Positions 29,043 to 37,822 are shown, counted from the first letter of the stretch. The stretch: 64,000 nucleotides of DNA from Roseiarcus sp963742305 (GCA_963742305.1 CAVULN010000030.1:1-64000), one strand, 5' to 3'. The notes: generated by a model not told the origin, from the sequence alone. Translations and numbers: made by a program.

Positions 29043-29951
29043 TCACTCCGTTCCCTCGGTCTCATCGCCTTCGATCGCGCGGCGGCGCCTGGTGAGTTCC
29101 GCCGCGGCGAAATCCATGAAGGCGCGCACCCTGGGCGAGCGGCGAAGATCGGCATGAGTCAGCATCCATAGGCCGAGGTCGAGCTCGGGCACCAGATAGC
29201 CCACGCGCGTCAGGTCGGGGCTGTGATCGCCCAGGAAGCAGGGCAGCAAGGTCGCTCCAAAGCCGAGACGGGCGAGATGAAGCAGGCAATGGGCGGAATT
29301 GGCCTTGGCGACCAGCCGCTCCGGCGCGACGTTGGCCTCGATCCAGCGCCGGGCCGGCCCCCCTCCATTGGCTTCGCTCAATCCGATGAACGGCGTCGAA
29401 TCCACCGGCGCCGAGCCGGGTTCGGCGATCAGATCGCGCCGGCAATAGACGCTCCATCGCCCGGTGCAGATTCTCCTTCCAACCAGCGTTTCGGGCGGAT
29501 CGTTGGTCAGGCGGATCGCGATGTCGGCGTCGCGCCGGGAAAGGTTCAGCGATTGATCGGACAGGATCAGGTCGACCACGATGCCCGGATTGAGCGCCCG
29601 AAACTGGGAGACGATCTCGGGCATGAAATGCTGGCCGAGCGCCTCGGGGACGGTCACGGTGAGTTCGCCGGTCGGCTTCACGTCGCGGCCCGCGACCCGG
29701 CGCTCGAATTCGAGCACCGACTCGGCCATCGTGGCGGCGAGCGCGATCATCTCCTGGCCCGCCGCCGTCGGTTCGTAGCCGGCGCGAGAGCGGTCGAACA
29801 GACGGGCGCCGACCGCGGCCTCGACCGACGCCAGCCGCCGGAACACCGTCGAATGATTGACCCCGAGACGCTCGGCCGCGCCGGCCAGCGAACGGGCTTC
29901 CGCGATCGACTTGACCAGTCGAAATTCGTCCCAGCTCAATCCTGCGTTCAT
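29043..29951 (-). CDS. LysR-family transcriptional regulator
   Basis: 302 residues. The N-terminal winged HTH is 'RLVKSIAEARSLAGAAERLGVNHSTVFRRLASVEAAVG', followed by a LysR substrate-binding domain. ATG 29951 gives the usual short N-terminus. It converges on the catabolic operon ending 34 bp away and is a plausible, unproven, regulator of it. Confidence 0.85.
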   Translation of the reverse strand: MNAGLSWDEFRLVKSIAEARSLAGAAERLGVNHSTVFRRLASVEAAVGARLFDRSRAGYEPTAAGQEMIALAATMAESVLEFERRVAGRDVKPTGELTVTVPEALGQHFMPEIVSQFRALNPGIVVDLILSDQSLNLSRRDADIAIRLTNDPPETLVGRRICTGRWSVYCRRDLIAEPGSAPVDSTPFIGLSEANGGGPARRWIEANVAPERLVAKANSAHCLLHLARLGFGATLLPCFLGDHSPDLTRVGYLVPELDLGLWMLTHADLRRSPRVRAFMDFAAAELTRRRRAIEGDETEGTE

Positions 29952-30052
29952 GGCCCCAACGACGAGCGCCTCCAATTTCCCTATAATGACATGGAAAAAG
30001 GCCGGTTCGCAAGGCTCCGCGCCTTATCCTTAAGTCCGCCCCGCGCCCCCCT

Positions 30053-31018
30053 TCATCGTCCCCGCGGCGCGGCCGCGCGGCGGAGCCGGTCGTTGATCGC
30101 CGCCCCGAGCCCGTGGGCGGGGATCGGCGCGACCGCGATCCGGCGAGCGCCGGCCTCGTCGAGCGCGCGCAGGCAGGCGAACAGGCGCGAGGCGGCCTCG
30201 ACGAGGTCTCCCGAGGGCGACAGGTCGAGCCGCGCGACCGGCCTCCCGCGCGCAAGCGCGCCGCCGAAATCGAGCGCGGCTTCGTCCGCCTGGACACTTG
30301 CCGCGCCAAGGCGAAGCTCGGCCTTGGGCGCATAGTGCGACGCCAGTTGCCCCGGCGCGTTCGGTTGCGTTCGCGCCGCGCTCGCCATGCCGAGGGGAGA
30401 ACCCAGCGCCTCCTCGATCGCCTCGCGCGCGATCGCGCCCGGACGCAGCCATTGCGGGGCGTCGCCCAGACAGGCGACGATGGTCGATTCGAGCCCGTGG
30501 CGGCACGGGCCCCCGTCGAGGATGACGTCGATCCGGCCGTCGAGATCGGCCGCGACATGAGCCGCCGTCGTGGGACTCACCCTGCCCGACCGATTGGCGG
30601 AGGGCGCGGCGAGAGGGACGCCCGCCGCCTCGATCAGCGCCCGCGCAACGGCGTGCGAGGGCGCGCGCAAGGCCACGCTGTCGAGGCCCGCGCGCGCAAG
30701 CAGGCTCACCCGGCAGGTCGAGGCGACAGGCACGACGAGGGTGAGAGGCCCGGGCCAGAAGGCGCGCGCCAGCGTCTCGGCCTCGCTGCCGAACAGGCCG
30801 TGCTCCCGCGCCGCCTCGATGTCGAGGACATGGGCGATGAGGGGATTGATCGCCGGCCGCTCCTTGGCGGCGTAGATCGCCGCGACCGCCTTGTCCGAGG
30901 TCGCGTCGGCGGCGAGGCCGTAGACGGTCTCCGTCGGCATGGCGACGAGGCCGCCCGCGCGCAGGGCTCGGCCCGCCGCGGCGATCGCCTCCGGCCCTGC
31001 CCTCTCGATGCGGGTCAT
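30053..31018 (-). CDS. Threonylcarbamoyl-AMP synthase (TsaC/Sua5, long form)
   Basis: 321 residues: YrdC domain (about 1-200) with 'GGLVAMPTETVYGLAADA', 'KERPAINPLIAHV', 'FWPGPLTLVV', 'SANRSGRVSPT' and 'STIV'; then a Sua5 C-terminal domain. It makes the TC-AMP intermediate of tRNA t6A37. ATG 31018 is chosen because it starts just before the conserved YrdC region. Divergent from the acyl-CoA dehydrogenase gene. Confidence 0.88.
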   Translation of the reverse strand: MTRIERAGPEAIAAAGRALRAGGLVAMPTETVYGLAADATSDKAVAAIYAAKERPAINPLIAHVLDIEAAREHGLFGSEAETLARAFWPGPLTLVVPVASTCRVSLLARAGLDSVALRAPSHAVARALIEAAGVPLAAPSANRSGRVSPTTAAHVAADLDGRIDVILDGGPCRHGLESTIVACLGDAPQWLRPGAIAREAIEEALGSPLGMASAARTQPNAPGQLASHYAPKAELRLGAASVQADEAALDFGGALARGRPVARLDLSPSGDLVEAASRLFACLRALDEAGARRIAVAPIPAHGLGAAINDRLRRAAAPRGR

Positions 31019-31140
31019 CCTGAGGCTGGGCGCCCTCTCCTCTTCCGGTCCACGTTGCGCGCCAACTCGACTGTCCATTAAGCTCATTCGTCCCTTGCGC
31101 GGCGCCGCCGAACGCGCCCGCGATCGTGCGGAGCCATGAG

Positions 31141-32931
31141 ATGTCATATCGTTCGCCGGTCGCCGACATCCTCTTTTCGCTCAGCGCCGTCGCCGGCCTC
31201 AGGGGCATGGTCTCGCAGGGGCGCATGGGCGACCTCGACTGGGACGCTGTCAAGGCCATCGTCGGCGAAGCGGGCCGCTTCGCCACCGAGGAAATCGCGC
31301 CCTTAAACCGCGCCGGCGACCTTGCCGGCGCCGTTTACGAGAACGGCTCGGTGAGGACGCCGGACGGTTTCGCCGGCGTCTACGAGCGGTGGGCGGAGGC
31401 TGGCTGGAACGGCGTTTCCGCGCCGCCCGAGTTCGGCGGCATGGGCCTGCCCCATCTCGTCAACGTGGCCTGCACCGAGATCTGGAACGGCGCCTCGATG
31501 GCCTTCGCCCTCTGCCCGCTGCTGACCGAAGGCGCGATCGGCGCCTTGAAGGCGCATGGCTCGCCCGAACTCGTCGGCGCCTATCTCGCCCCCATGATCG
31601 CGGGCAAATGGACCGGCACCATGAACCTGACCGAACCTCAGGCGGGCTCCGATCTCAACGCGGTGAGAACCCGGGCGGAGCGGGCGGAGGACGGCGCTTA
31701 TCGCCTGTTCGGCCAAAAAATCTTCATCACCTATGGCGAGCACGACATGGCGGAGAACATCGTCCATCTCGTTCTCGCGAGGCTCCCCGGCGCGCCGGCG
31801 GGCTCGCGGGGCCTCTCGCTCTTTCTCTGCCCGAAATTCCTCGTCAACCCGGACGGCTCGCTCGGCCCCCGCAACGACCTGCGCTGCGCGGGGATCGAGC
31901 ACAAGCTCGGCATTCACGGCTCCCCCACCTGCGTCATGGTCTATGGCGATGAGCAAGGCGCCAAAGCCTGGCTCGTCGGCGAGGAGAACCGCGGGCTCAA
32001 CGCCATGTTCGTGATGATGAACGCGGCGCGGCTCGCGGTCGGGACGCAGGGGGTGGCGATCGCCGACCGCGCCTATCAGCAGGCGCTCTCTTACGCCCGC
32101 GAGCGCCGCCAGGGCCGGGGGCCGAGCGGCGGCGAAGGCATGGTCCCGATTGTCGAGCATGCCGACGTCAAGCGCATGCTGATGACGATGAAGGCCTATG
32201 CCCACGCCGCGCGCGGAATCTGCCACCTGACCGGCGCAGCGCTCGACCTCGCCGGCCACGCCGCCAACGAGAGCGAACGCCAGGGCGCCGCCAATCGCGC
32301 GGCGCTGCTCACCCCGATCGCCAAGGCGTTCTCGACCGACATCGGCGACGAGGCGGCGTCGATCGGCGTCCAGGTCCACGGCGGCATGGGATATGTCGAG
32401 GAGACCGGCGCCGCCCAACACATGCGCGATTCCCGGATCGCCGCGATCTATGAGGGCGCGAACGGCATCCATGCGATCGACCTCGTGCAGCGCAAGCTGC
32501 CGCTCGAAGGCGGCGAGACGGTCGACCATGAGATCGCCTTCATCCGCGAAGTCGCGGGCGCGGTCGCGGCCCGCGGAAGCGCGCGCTTCGGGGAGACGGC
32601 GGCGCGGCTCTCCGAGGCCGCCGACGCGCTCGAGGACTCGACGGAGATGACGCTCGGCTGGCTCAAGACGGATCCGAGTTCCGCTCTCGCCGGCGCTTCG
32701 CCCTATCTCCGCCTGTTCGGGCTGGCGCTCGGCGGCGCCTGTCTCGCGCAGGCCGGGCTCGCGGCCGAGGCTCTCGCGGCGGACGGCGACGAAAGCGAAC
32801 TCGGCCGGGCCGGCCTCGCCCGCTTCTTCGCCGAAAAGCTCATGCCCGCCGCCTCCGGCCTCGCCCGCGCCGTCGCCTCGGGCTCAGGCCCCCTCGAGCC
32901 CTATGAAGCGATCCTTGGAGCGGGCGCATGA
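31141..32931 (+). CDS. Acyl-CoA dehydrogenase, long (FadE/DmdC-like) form
   Basis: 596 residues. FAD-dependent dehydrogenase domains with 'TMNLTEPQAGSDLNAVRTRA', 'FGQKIFITYGEHDM', 'NAARLAVGTQGVAIADRAYQQAL', 'QVHGGMGYVEETGAAQHMRDSRIAAIYEGANGI' and a C-terminal extension typical of the 580-600-residue subgroup. CGGAG at 31129-31133 supports ATG 31141. The frame is intact. It overlaps the hydratase gene by 4 bp. Confidence 0.88.
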   Translation: MSYRSPVADILFSLSAVAGLRGMVSQGRMGDLDWDAVKAIVGEAGRFATEEIAPLNRAGDLAGAVYENGSVRTPDGFAGVYERWAEAGWNGVSAPPEFGGMGLPHLVNVACTEIWNGASMAFALCPLLTEGAIGALKAHGSPELVGAYLAPMIAGKWTGTMNLTEPQAGSDLNAVRTRAERAEDGAYRLFGQKIFITYGEHDMAENIVHLVLARLPGAPAGSRGLSLFLCPKFLVNPDGSLGPRNDLRCAGIEHKLGIHGSPTCVMVYGDEQGAKAWLVGEENRGLNAMFVMMNAARLAVGTQGVAIADRAYQQALSYARERRQGRGPSGGEGMVPIVEHADVKRMLMTMKAYAHAARGICHLTGAALDLAGHAANESERQGAANRAALLTPIAKAFSTDIGDEAASIGVQVHGGMGYVEETGAAQHMRDSRIAAIYEGANGIHAIDLVQRKLPLEGGETVDHEIAFIREVAGAVAARGSARFGETAARLSEAADALEDSTEMTLGWLKTDPSSALAGASPYLRLFGLALGGACLAQAGLAAEALAADGDESELGRAGLARFFAEKLMPAASGLARAVASGSGPLEPYEAILGAGA

Positions 32932-33677
32932 GCGACATCGAAATCGCCCGCGAGGGCGCGGTCCTGTCGGCCGCCTTCGCCCGCCCGCAGAAGAAGAACG
33001 CGATCACCGGGGCGATGTACGAAGCGCTGATCGAGGCGTTCGACACGGCCGGGCGCGACCCCGACATCGGCGCGGTCGTTTTGAGCGGCAAGGGCGGCGT
33101 GTTCACCGCGGGCAACGACATCGCCGATTTTCTCGCCGTCGCAATGCACGAATTGGGCGAATTTCCCGCCTGGCGGTTCGTCAGCAAGCTGGCCGAGTTC
33201 GAAAAGCCGCTGGTCGCCGCGGTCGACGGGCTGGCGATCGGGGTCGGCACGACGCTCTGCTTTCATTGCGATCTCGTCTACGCCGCGCCTTCCGCCCGCT
33301 TTCAGATGCCGTTCGTCAATCTCGGCCTCGTTCCCGAGGCCGGCTCCTCGCTTCTCGCGCCCCAGCGCTTCGGCCGGGCCAAGGCCACGGAGCTCCTCAT
33401 GCTCGCCGAGCCCTTCGGCGCCGAGGAGGCGCTTCGCCTCGGCCTCGTCAACGCGCTCCTGCCTCAAGCCGAGCTGTTGCCCCATGCGATGGCCAAAGCC
33501 GCCGCGCTCGCCGCCAAGCCCCGCGCCGCCCTGCTCGCCACGCGGCGCCTTCTGCGCGGCGACAACGAAGCGGTGAAGGCGCGGATGGCGGAAGAAATGC
33601 ACGCCTTCTCCGCCGCGCTGAAATCGCCTGAAGCGCACGCGGCGTTCCAGGCGTTTCTAGCTGGCGGACGGAGGTAG
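32928..33677 (+). CDS. Enoyl-CoA hydratase/isomerase (crotonase fold)
   Basis: 249 residues. 'NAITGAMYEAL', the oxyanion-hole segment 'GGVFTAGNDIADFL', and 'DGLAIGVGTTLCFHCDLVYAAPSARFQMPFVNLGLVPEAGSSLL'. ATG 32928 overlaps the dehydrogenase stop by 4 bp, so they are translationally coupled in beta-oxidation. Everything from 'EPFGAEEA' to the end is repeated twice downstream (35599-35875 and 37558-37822), marking a rearrangement site at codon ~162. Confidence 0.88.
   Translation: MSDIEIAREGAVLSAAFARPQKKNAITGAMYEALIEAFDTAGRDPDIGAVVLSGKGGVFTAGNDIADFLAVAMHELGEFPAWRFVSKLAEFEKPLVAAVDGLAIGVGTTLCFHCDLVYAAPSARFQMPFVNLGLVPEAGSSLLAPQRFGRAKATELLMLAEPFGAEEALRLGLVNALLPQAELLPHAMAKAAALAAKPRAALLATRRLLRGDNEAVKARMAEEMHAFSAALKSPEAHAAFQAFLAGGRR
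33401..33677 (+). repeat. Copy 1 of the hydratase 3'-end repeat (in the intact gene)
   Basis: The reference copy of a 265-277-bp repeat. Its left border is the EPFGAEEA codons; its right border is the gene end. Two further copies lie downstream in the same orientation, each separated by a minus-strand gene pair. Confidence 0.85.
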
Positions 33678-33726
33678 TTCAAAGACCAGCGTCGCTCCTT
33701 GGGGCCGCGGGCGAGCCTTGCTCTCA

Positions 33727-34927
33727 TCATTTGAGGCGGGTCAGGCGGATCGAGGTGTGGAAAAGGCCGTGATCGCCGATGCCCTCAAGCTCTCCGTATA
33801 CTTCGTCAGCGCTGACCATTTGAAACCTGAATACCGATGACGCGGAGAATTGAAGGCCGTCGTCACTTGTTTTCCCGAAGAATTGAAGGCCCTCGTCGGT
33901 GATTTTCCCGGAAAACGGCGTATGGCCGGCCGGGTGTTGGTTGGAGGTGAACTGATTAGGTCCGCTTACTGCCAATTGACCCGAGGCTTCGCCATTATCC
34001 CGGATCGATTTCGATCAGCAAAATGACGCGCCGGCCTTTGCCGCCCCATCGTTCATCGCCGCTTGACCAGGCGCCGAGATAGGATGCGAATTTGTCGGGA
34101 ACATTGGCCGAGGGCTGGTGGAATTCCAGCGCTTCGGGCAACTCGACGCCGTTGCTGAAGGCGGCGGAGCGGATGGTCTCCTCGCTGGCGACGCGCACCC
34201 GACCCGTTGTATCGCCAATCGGCGCTGCAGGCGTTCGGGAGTGAAGCAATCGCGAGACCGGACCGAACAATAGGGGGACGGCCGCGAGGACAACGACGGC
34301 GCCGGCTACCGGCAGCATTCTTGGATCGGCGAACTGGCGGCCCCACGTCAGGGTAGCGGTCTGGGCTGGCGGGACCGCTCGAGAGGCGCTCGCAACATCG
34401 ATGCGATACGCTCTTACTGGGCGCGAAATGTTCTTCACGTGCTGATCACCGATATCTTCGAGCTCTACGCCGAGGTCTTCCCTCACCTGATCCCGGATGG
34501 CGCCCGAAACACAAATCCCGTCGCTGGGAGCGAGCGGCTCCAAACGCGCGGCGATATTGACGCCATCTCCAGAGACGTCGTCGCCGTCGACAACCACATC
34601 GCCGAGATTGATCCCGATGCGAAGATGAAATCGCTCCTGTTCATCTTTCATCGTTTCTTGCGAAATGATGGCTCGCTGAATTGTGATGCCGCAGCCGAGC
34701 GAGGCCGTTGCGCTGGGAAAAATGGCCAGAAACCCGTCGCCCGTGGTCTTGACGATGCGCCCGCCGTATTCAGCGACTTTGGGCAGCACGATCTCATCTC
34801 TGAGCGCGCGCAGCCGCTGATAGGTTCGCGTCTCGTCTCGCTCCATCAACGCGCTGAAACCCGCGATGTCCGCGAGCATGATCGCGGCGAGTTTGCGCTC
34901 GATTTGCGCGCGATCGGCCTGCGTCAT
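33727..34927 (-). CDS. Adenylate/guanylate cyclase with membrane helix and C-terminal domain (frameshifted)
   Basis: About 400 residues. Class III cyclase domain with 'IMLADIAGFSALM', 'KTTGDGFLAIFPS' and 'LRIGINLGDVVVDGDDVSGDGVNIAARL'; then a membrane helix (MLPVAGAVVVLAAVPLLFG) and a C-terminal domain not resembling TPR. As read, the frame ends at 33995; removing one base near 34000 joins it to a further 90-odd residues (SGQLAVSGPNQFTSN...GLFHTSIRLTRLK) ending at 33727. It is one gene of cargo 1 between hydratase 3' copies. Confidence 0.7.
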
Positions 34928-34932
34928 GTCGC

Positions 34933-35469
34933 TCAAGCCGCGGTTCGTCTGCCGCAGACCCCTGTTTTCAGCACGAGCGGAAACAGCCATTTCGCGATCG
35001 CACCCTGCCCGTCCGCGTCCGGGTGTTCACCCGTCCAATGATCCCCCACCAGCCTGTCGATGTTCCTGAGCTGGATGACCTTTACACCGTGCTCAGCGCT
35101 GTATTTCTTGATTTCCGCTACGTTCGAGGATCTGCCAGAGGGATTGTTTCCGGGGAGAGCGTCGTTGCTTCCCGGTTGTAGAATCAAGATCCTGGTGTTG
35201 GCCGAAAGCAAGCCCGGAAGACGCGCCAGCATACCCGCCGTTGTATCGCCGGCGACGCCCGCATTGAAAACCTCGGCGGAGCATCCTCGGGCCCGAAGCA
35301 GACGCTCCAGCTGAGCTGGGTAAGCCTGGTCCATCGAGACCCCCGAGGCGTGGCGTCCCCGGCCGGAACCCTGTGTCGTGCTGGCGCCCAGCGCGACGAT
35401 CTCCGCCGCGTTCGACGCGCCAGTGACAAACGCCAGCAGAATGGGGAACAGGGTCACGCGATTCCGCAC
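34933..35469 (-). CDS. Secreted SGNH/GDSL-type hydrolase
   Basis: 178 residues. Signal peptide (about 1-22, TLFPILLAFVTGASNA), then SGNH blocks: nucleophile region 'VALGASTTQG' (block I), 'NAGVAGDTT' (Gly), 'LQPGSND' (Asn), and a C-terminal Asp/His segment 'DHWTGEHPDADGQG'. The GTG start at 35469 has GGAGG 7 nt upstream. A longer open frame extends into the adjacent repeat but is not needed. It precedes the cyclase in the same direction by 5 bp, so the two form one operon. Confidence 0.65.
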   Translation of the reverse strand: MRNRVTLFPILLAFVTGASNAAEIVALGASTTQGSGRGRHASGVSMDQAYPAQLERLLRARGCSAEVFNAGVAGDTTAGMLARLPGLLSANTRILILQPGSNDALPGNNPSGRSSNVAEIKKYSAEHGVKVIQLRNIDRLVGDHWTGEHPDADGQGAIAKWLFPLVLKTGVCGRRTAA

Positions 35470-35598
35470 TTCAACGCCTCCATGCGATCGCAGGACCCGC
35501 GAAGCGTTCCATTCGGGCTTGTGATCCGCGGACGTTTCCTGCCCAAGAGCGAATGGTACAATATTTGATGACATTCTTCCGTCGGTTAGACAAGCCGC

Positions 35599-35875
35599 GC
35601 TCGCCGAGCCGTTCGGCGCGGAGGAGGCGCTGAAGCTCGGCCTCGTCAACGCGCTCCTGCCTCAAGCCGAGCTTCTGCCGCATGCGATGGCGAAAGCCGC
35701 CGCGCTCGCCGCCAAGCCCCGCGCCGCCCTGCTCGCCACGCGGCGCCTGATGCGCGGCGACAACGAGGCGGTGAAGGCTCGGATGGCCGAAGAAATGCAC
35801 GCCTTCTCCGCCGCGCTGAAAAGCCCCGAGGCCCACGCGGCCTTCCAGGCGTTCCTGACCGGGGGCGGAAGTAGC
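35599..35875 (+). repeat. Copy 2 of the hydratase 3'-end repeat
   Basis: It encodes the last 85 or so residues of the hydratase with only three replacements (R to K, L to M, A to T) before the terminal glycines; roughly 19 other codons differ synonymously by hand count. It has no start codon at its left edge and no stop at the gene's normal place. A pseudogene fragment bordered by minus-strand genes on both sides. Confidence 0.85.
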
Positions 35876-35890
35876 GGGCGCCAGTCGGCG

Positions 35891-37051
35891 TCACGCCCCC
35901 AGGCCGGAATGCTCGGGCGACGTTGATTGCCCCAGGAAAAAGCGCACCATCGCCCGCGAGGCGTCGAGGCCGACAGTCTGCGTATAGCTGCCGCGCGGAT
36001 CGCCGCCGAACCAGGCGTGCCCGCCGCCTTCGACCAGCCATTGCTCGGCGACCGGCCGGCCGTCTTCGTCCTTGAGCACCGCGCGGCGGACGCGGCCGCC
36101 CCCGGTTTCGCGGTCGAGGTCGCCTCTGGTGAGCGGACCCCATCCGCGCTCGGCCTCGTCGAGGAGGCGTTCGCCGTTGACGGGATTGACCGTCGAGTCG
36201 GCGAGCCCGTGAACAATGATCTTTCGACAGCGTCGCCCTTCTGCGGCGGGCGGCGCGGGATCGCGGGGCCCTGCTCCCTTCATCGCGGCGAAGGCGGAGG
36301 GGACGTCGGAGGCGGATTTGTAAGGCAGGCCCGAGTGGATCCCGACCGCCTCGAACACGTCGGGGTAGGTCGTGGCGAGAATCTCCGCCATCGCGCCGCC
36401 CGCCGAAAGGCCGGCCGCGAAAACGCGCTCGCTCGGGATGCCGAACTCCTTCGCCAGCGCCTGCGTCAGACCGGCGAGCCTGGCGGGTTCGCCCGAGCCG
36501 CGGTTCTGATGGCGTCGGTCGAACCAGTTCCAGCACCCGTTCGGGTTGGCGCGCCGCGTTTGCTGCGGATAGGCGACAATGAGGCCGAACTCGTCGGCGA
36601 GCGTGTTCATTTGCGTGCCGAGCGCGAAATCCTCGGGATTCTGCGTGCAGCCATGCAGCATCAGCACGAAAGCCAGGTCGCCCCGCTCCCGGTCGGCCGG
36701 AACATAGAGGCGGTAGGCGAGCGAGCCCGCGGCGCCGCGATACGTGCGCCTGAGGAATCGTTCGCCCAGGTCCGGCGCCGGCTCGACCTCGGGCGGAGGG
36801 ACCGGGGCTGCGGGCGGAAACGGCGGCCGGGCGCGAAGCGCGCGCAAGGTTTCGCCCAGCGAACGGCGCGCCGGCGGCGGAAGAGCCTTTGCCGAGGCAG
36901 GGTCGGGCCGCGCTTTCGGCTCGCCGCTGTCGTTCGCCGGAGCTTCGCCTGACAGCGCCCGGCGAATGATCGCCGTCGCCCCGGCAAGGTCGGACTTGCG
37001 CACCAGGCTCAAAGCGTCGCCCATGATGTCGAGGCCGCGTGGTTTCATCAT
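35891..37051 (-). CDS. PHB depolymerase-family esterase
   Basis: About 386 residues. An N-terminal Pro-rich linker (about 50-95) precedes an alpha/beta-hydrolase of the PHB-depolymerase/LpqC family: 'VLMLHGCTQNPEDFALGTQMN', nucleophile 'FAAGLSAGGAMAEIL', 'VHGLADSTVNPVNGERL' (Asp) and 'GGGHAWFGGDPRGSY' (His). AGGAAG lies upstream; ATG 37048 is an alternative start. No signal peptide, suggesting an intracellular enzyme. It lies 20 bp after the RHH gene, so the two form one transcription unit. Confidence 0.82.
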   Translation of the reverse strand: MMKPRGLDIMGDALSLVRKSDLAGATAIIRRALSGEAPANDSGEPKARPDPASAKALPPPARRSLGETLRALRARPPFPPAAPVPPPEVEPAPDLGERFLRRTYRGAAGSLAYRLYVPADRERGDLAFVLMLHGCTQNPEDFALGTQMNTLADEFGLIVAYPQQTRRANPNGCWNWFDRRHQNRGSGEPARLAGLTQALAKEFGIPSERVFAAGLSAGGAMAEILATTYPDVFEAVGIHSGLPYKSASDVPSAFAAMKGAGPRDPAPPAAEGRRCRKIIVHGLADSTVNPVNGERLLDEAERGWGPLTRGDLDRETGGGRVRRAVLKDEDGRPVAEQWLVEGGGHAWFGGDPRGSYTQTVGLDASRAMVRFFLGQSTSPEHSGLGA

Positions 37052-37070
37052 TTCTTCCTGTCGGAATGCG

Positions 37071-37484
37071 TCAGCGCAGGCGATCGGCAAGCGCGGTTTT
37101 GACCTCGGGGGGCGCATGCAGCGCGCCCAGCACGGTGATCGATTCGATTGTCGCCTTCGCGAGATCGGGCGTGACGTCGTCGGCGATGACCGCCAGGCCC
37201 AGCACGCGAATCTTGAGCCGCTCGCCGGCCGCCCGGACGGCTTCGAGGTCCTGCCGGGCGAATGTCCTCAAGCCCAGTTCGAGGGTCAGCCGCGAAGCCG
37301 CTTGCTTCGCCGTATCGGCATGGGTCGCCAGCTGGTTGCGGATGGCGGTGCGGATGAAATCCGAGCGATTGGAGTAGAAGCCGTCGCGCACCAGAAGATC
37401 GATCGATCCGAGATCGACGAAACCGAGATTGATCGTCAGCTTCTCGCTGTCGGGCGGCTTCGTCGGTTGCGAGCGCGGGGGCAA
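37071..37484 (-). CDS. Ribbon-helix-helix transcriptional regulator
   Basis: 137 residues. An RHH (CopG/Arc-like) N-terminus: a beta-strand 'KLTINLGFVDLGSIDLLVRDG' followed by 'SNRSDFIRTAIRNQLA', the RHH signature; the C-terminal half 'LEAVRAAGERLKIRVLGLAVI...' is a conserved partner domain. The TTG start at 37484 leaves about a 20-nt leader from the predicted promoter. Three TGGATG half-sites at 11-bp spacing overlie that promoter, so autorepression is likely. Confidence 0.75.
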   Translation of the reverse strand: MPPRSQPTKPPDSEKLTINLGFVDLGSIDLLVRDGFYSNRSDFIRTAIRNQLATHADTAKQAASRLTLELGLRTFARQDLEAVRAAGERLKIRVLGLAVIADDVTPDLAKATIESITVLGALHAPPEVKTALADRLR

Positions 37485-37490
37485 TTACAC

Positions 37491-37526
37491 CATCCATGTG
37501 GATGTTGAGTGGATGTCATATGGATG
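37491..37526. promoter_or_regulatory. RHH operator: TGGATG repeats at 11-bp period
   Basis: TGGATG occurs at 37499, 37510 and 37521 (exactly 11 bp apart), and its complement CATCCA at 37491-37496. One half-site per helical turn is the pattern bound by cooperative RHH dimers. The array covers the -10 region and start-proximal leader of the divergent RHH gene. Confidence 0.65.
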
Positions 37527-37544
37527 GAAAGAGGCTTTTGTCAA
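37515..37544 (-). promoter_or_regulatory. Predicted promoter of the RHH-esterase unit
   Basis: On the minus strand, TTGACA (37544-37539) and TATGAC (37520-37515) with an 18-bp spacer. The -35 element ends 13 bp from the left edge of hydratase repeat copy 3. Confidence 0.5.
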
Positions 37545-37557
37545 GGCTGGCGGGGAC

Positions 37558-37822
37558 GAGCCCTTCGGGGCTGAGGAGGCGCTCCGCCTCGGCCTCGTCA
37601 ACGCGCCGGCCTCGAGCCAAGCTTTTGCCGCACGCGATGGAGAAAGCCGCCGCCCTCGCCGCAAAAGCCAAGGGCCGCCCTGCTCGCGAGCCGCCGCCTG
37701 ATGCGCGGCGACGCGGAGGCAATCCAGGCGCGGATGGCGGAGGAGACGCACGCTTTCTCCGCCGCGCTGAAAAGCCTCGAGGCCCATGCGGCGTTCCAGG
37801 CTTTTCTGGCTGGGGGGAAGGA
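37558..37822 (+). repeat. Copy 3 of the hydratase 3'-end repeat (degenerate)
   Basis: It begins at the same EPFGAEEA codons and ends at the same AGG(G/K) codons as the other copies. It is more diverged and needs two frame corrections to read LLPHAMEKAAALAAKPRAALLASRRLMRGD. A fragment of the same gene family with no start codon. The cyclase-TPR gene at 37969 follows. Confidence 0.8.
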
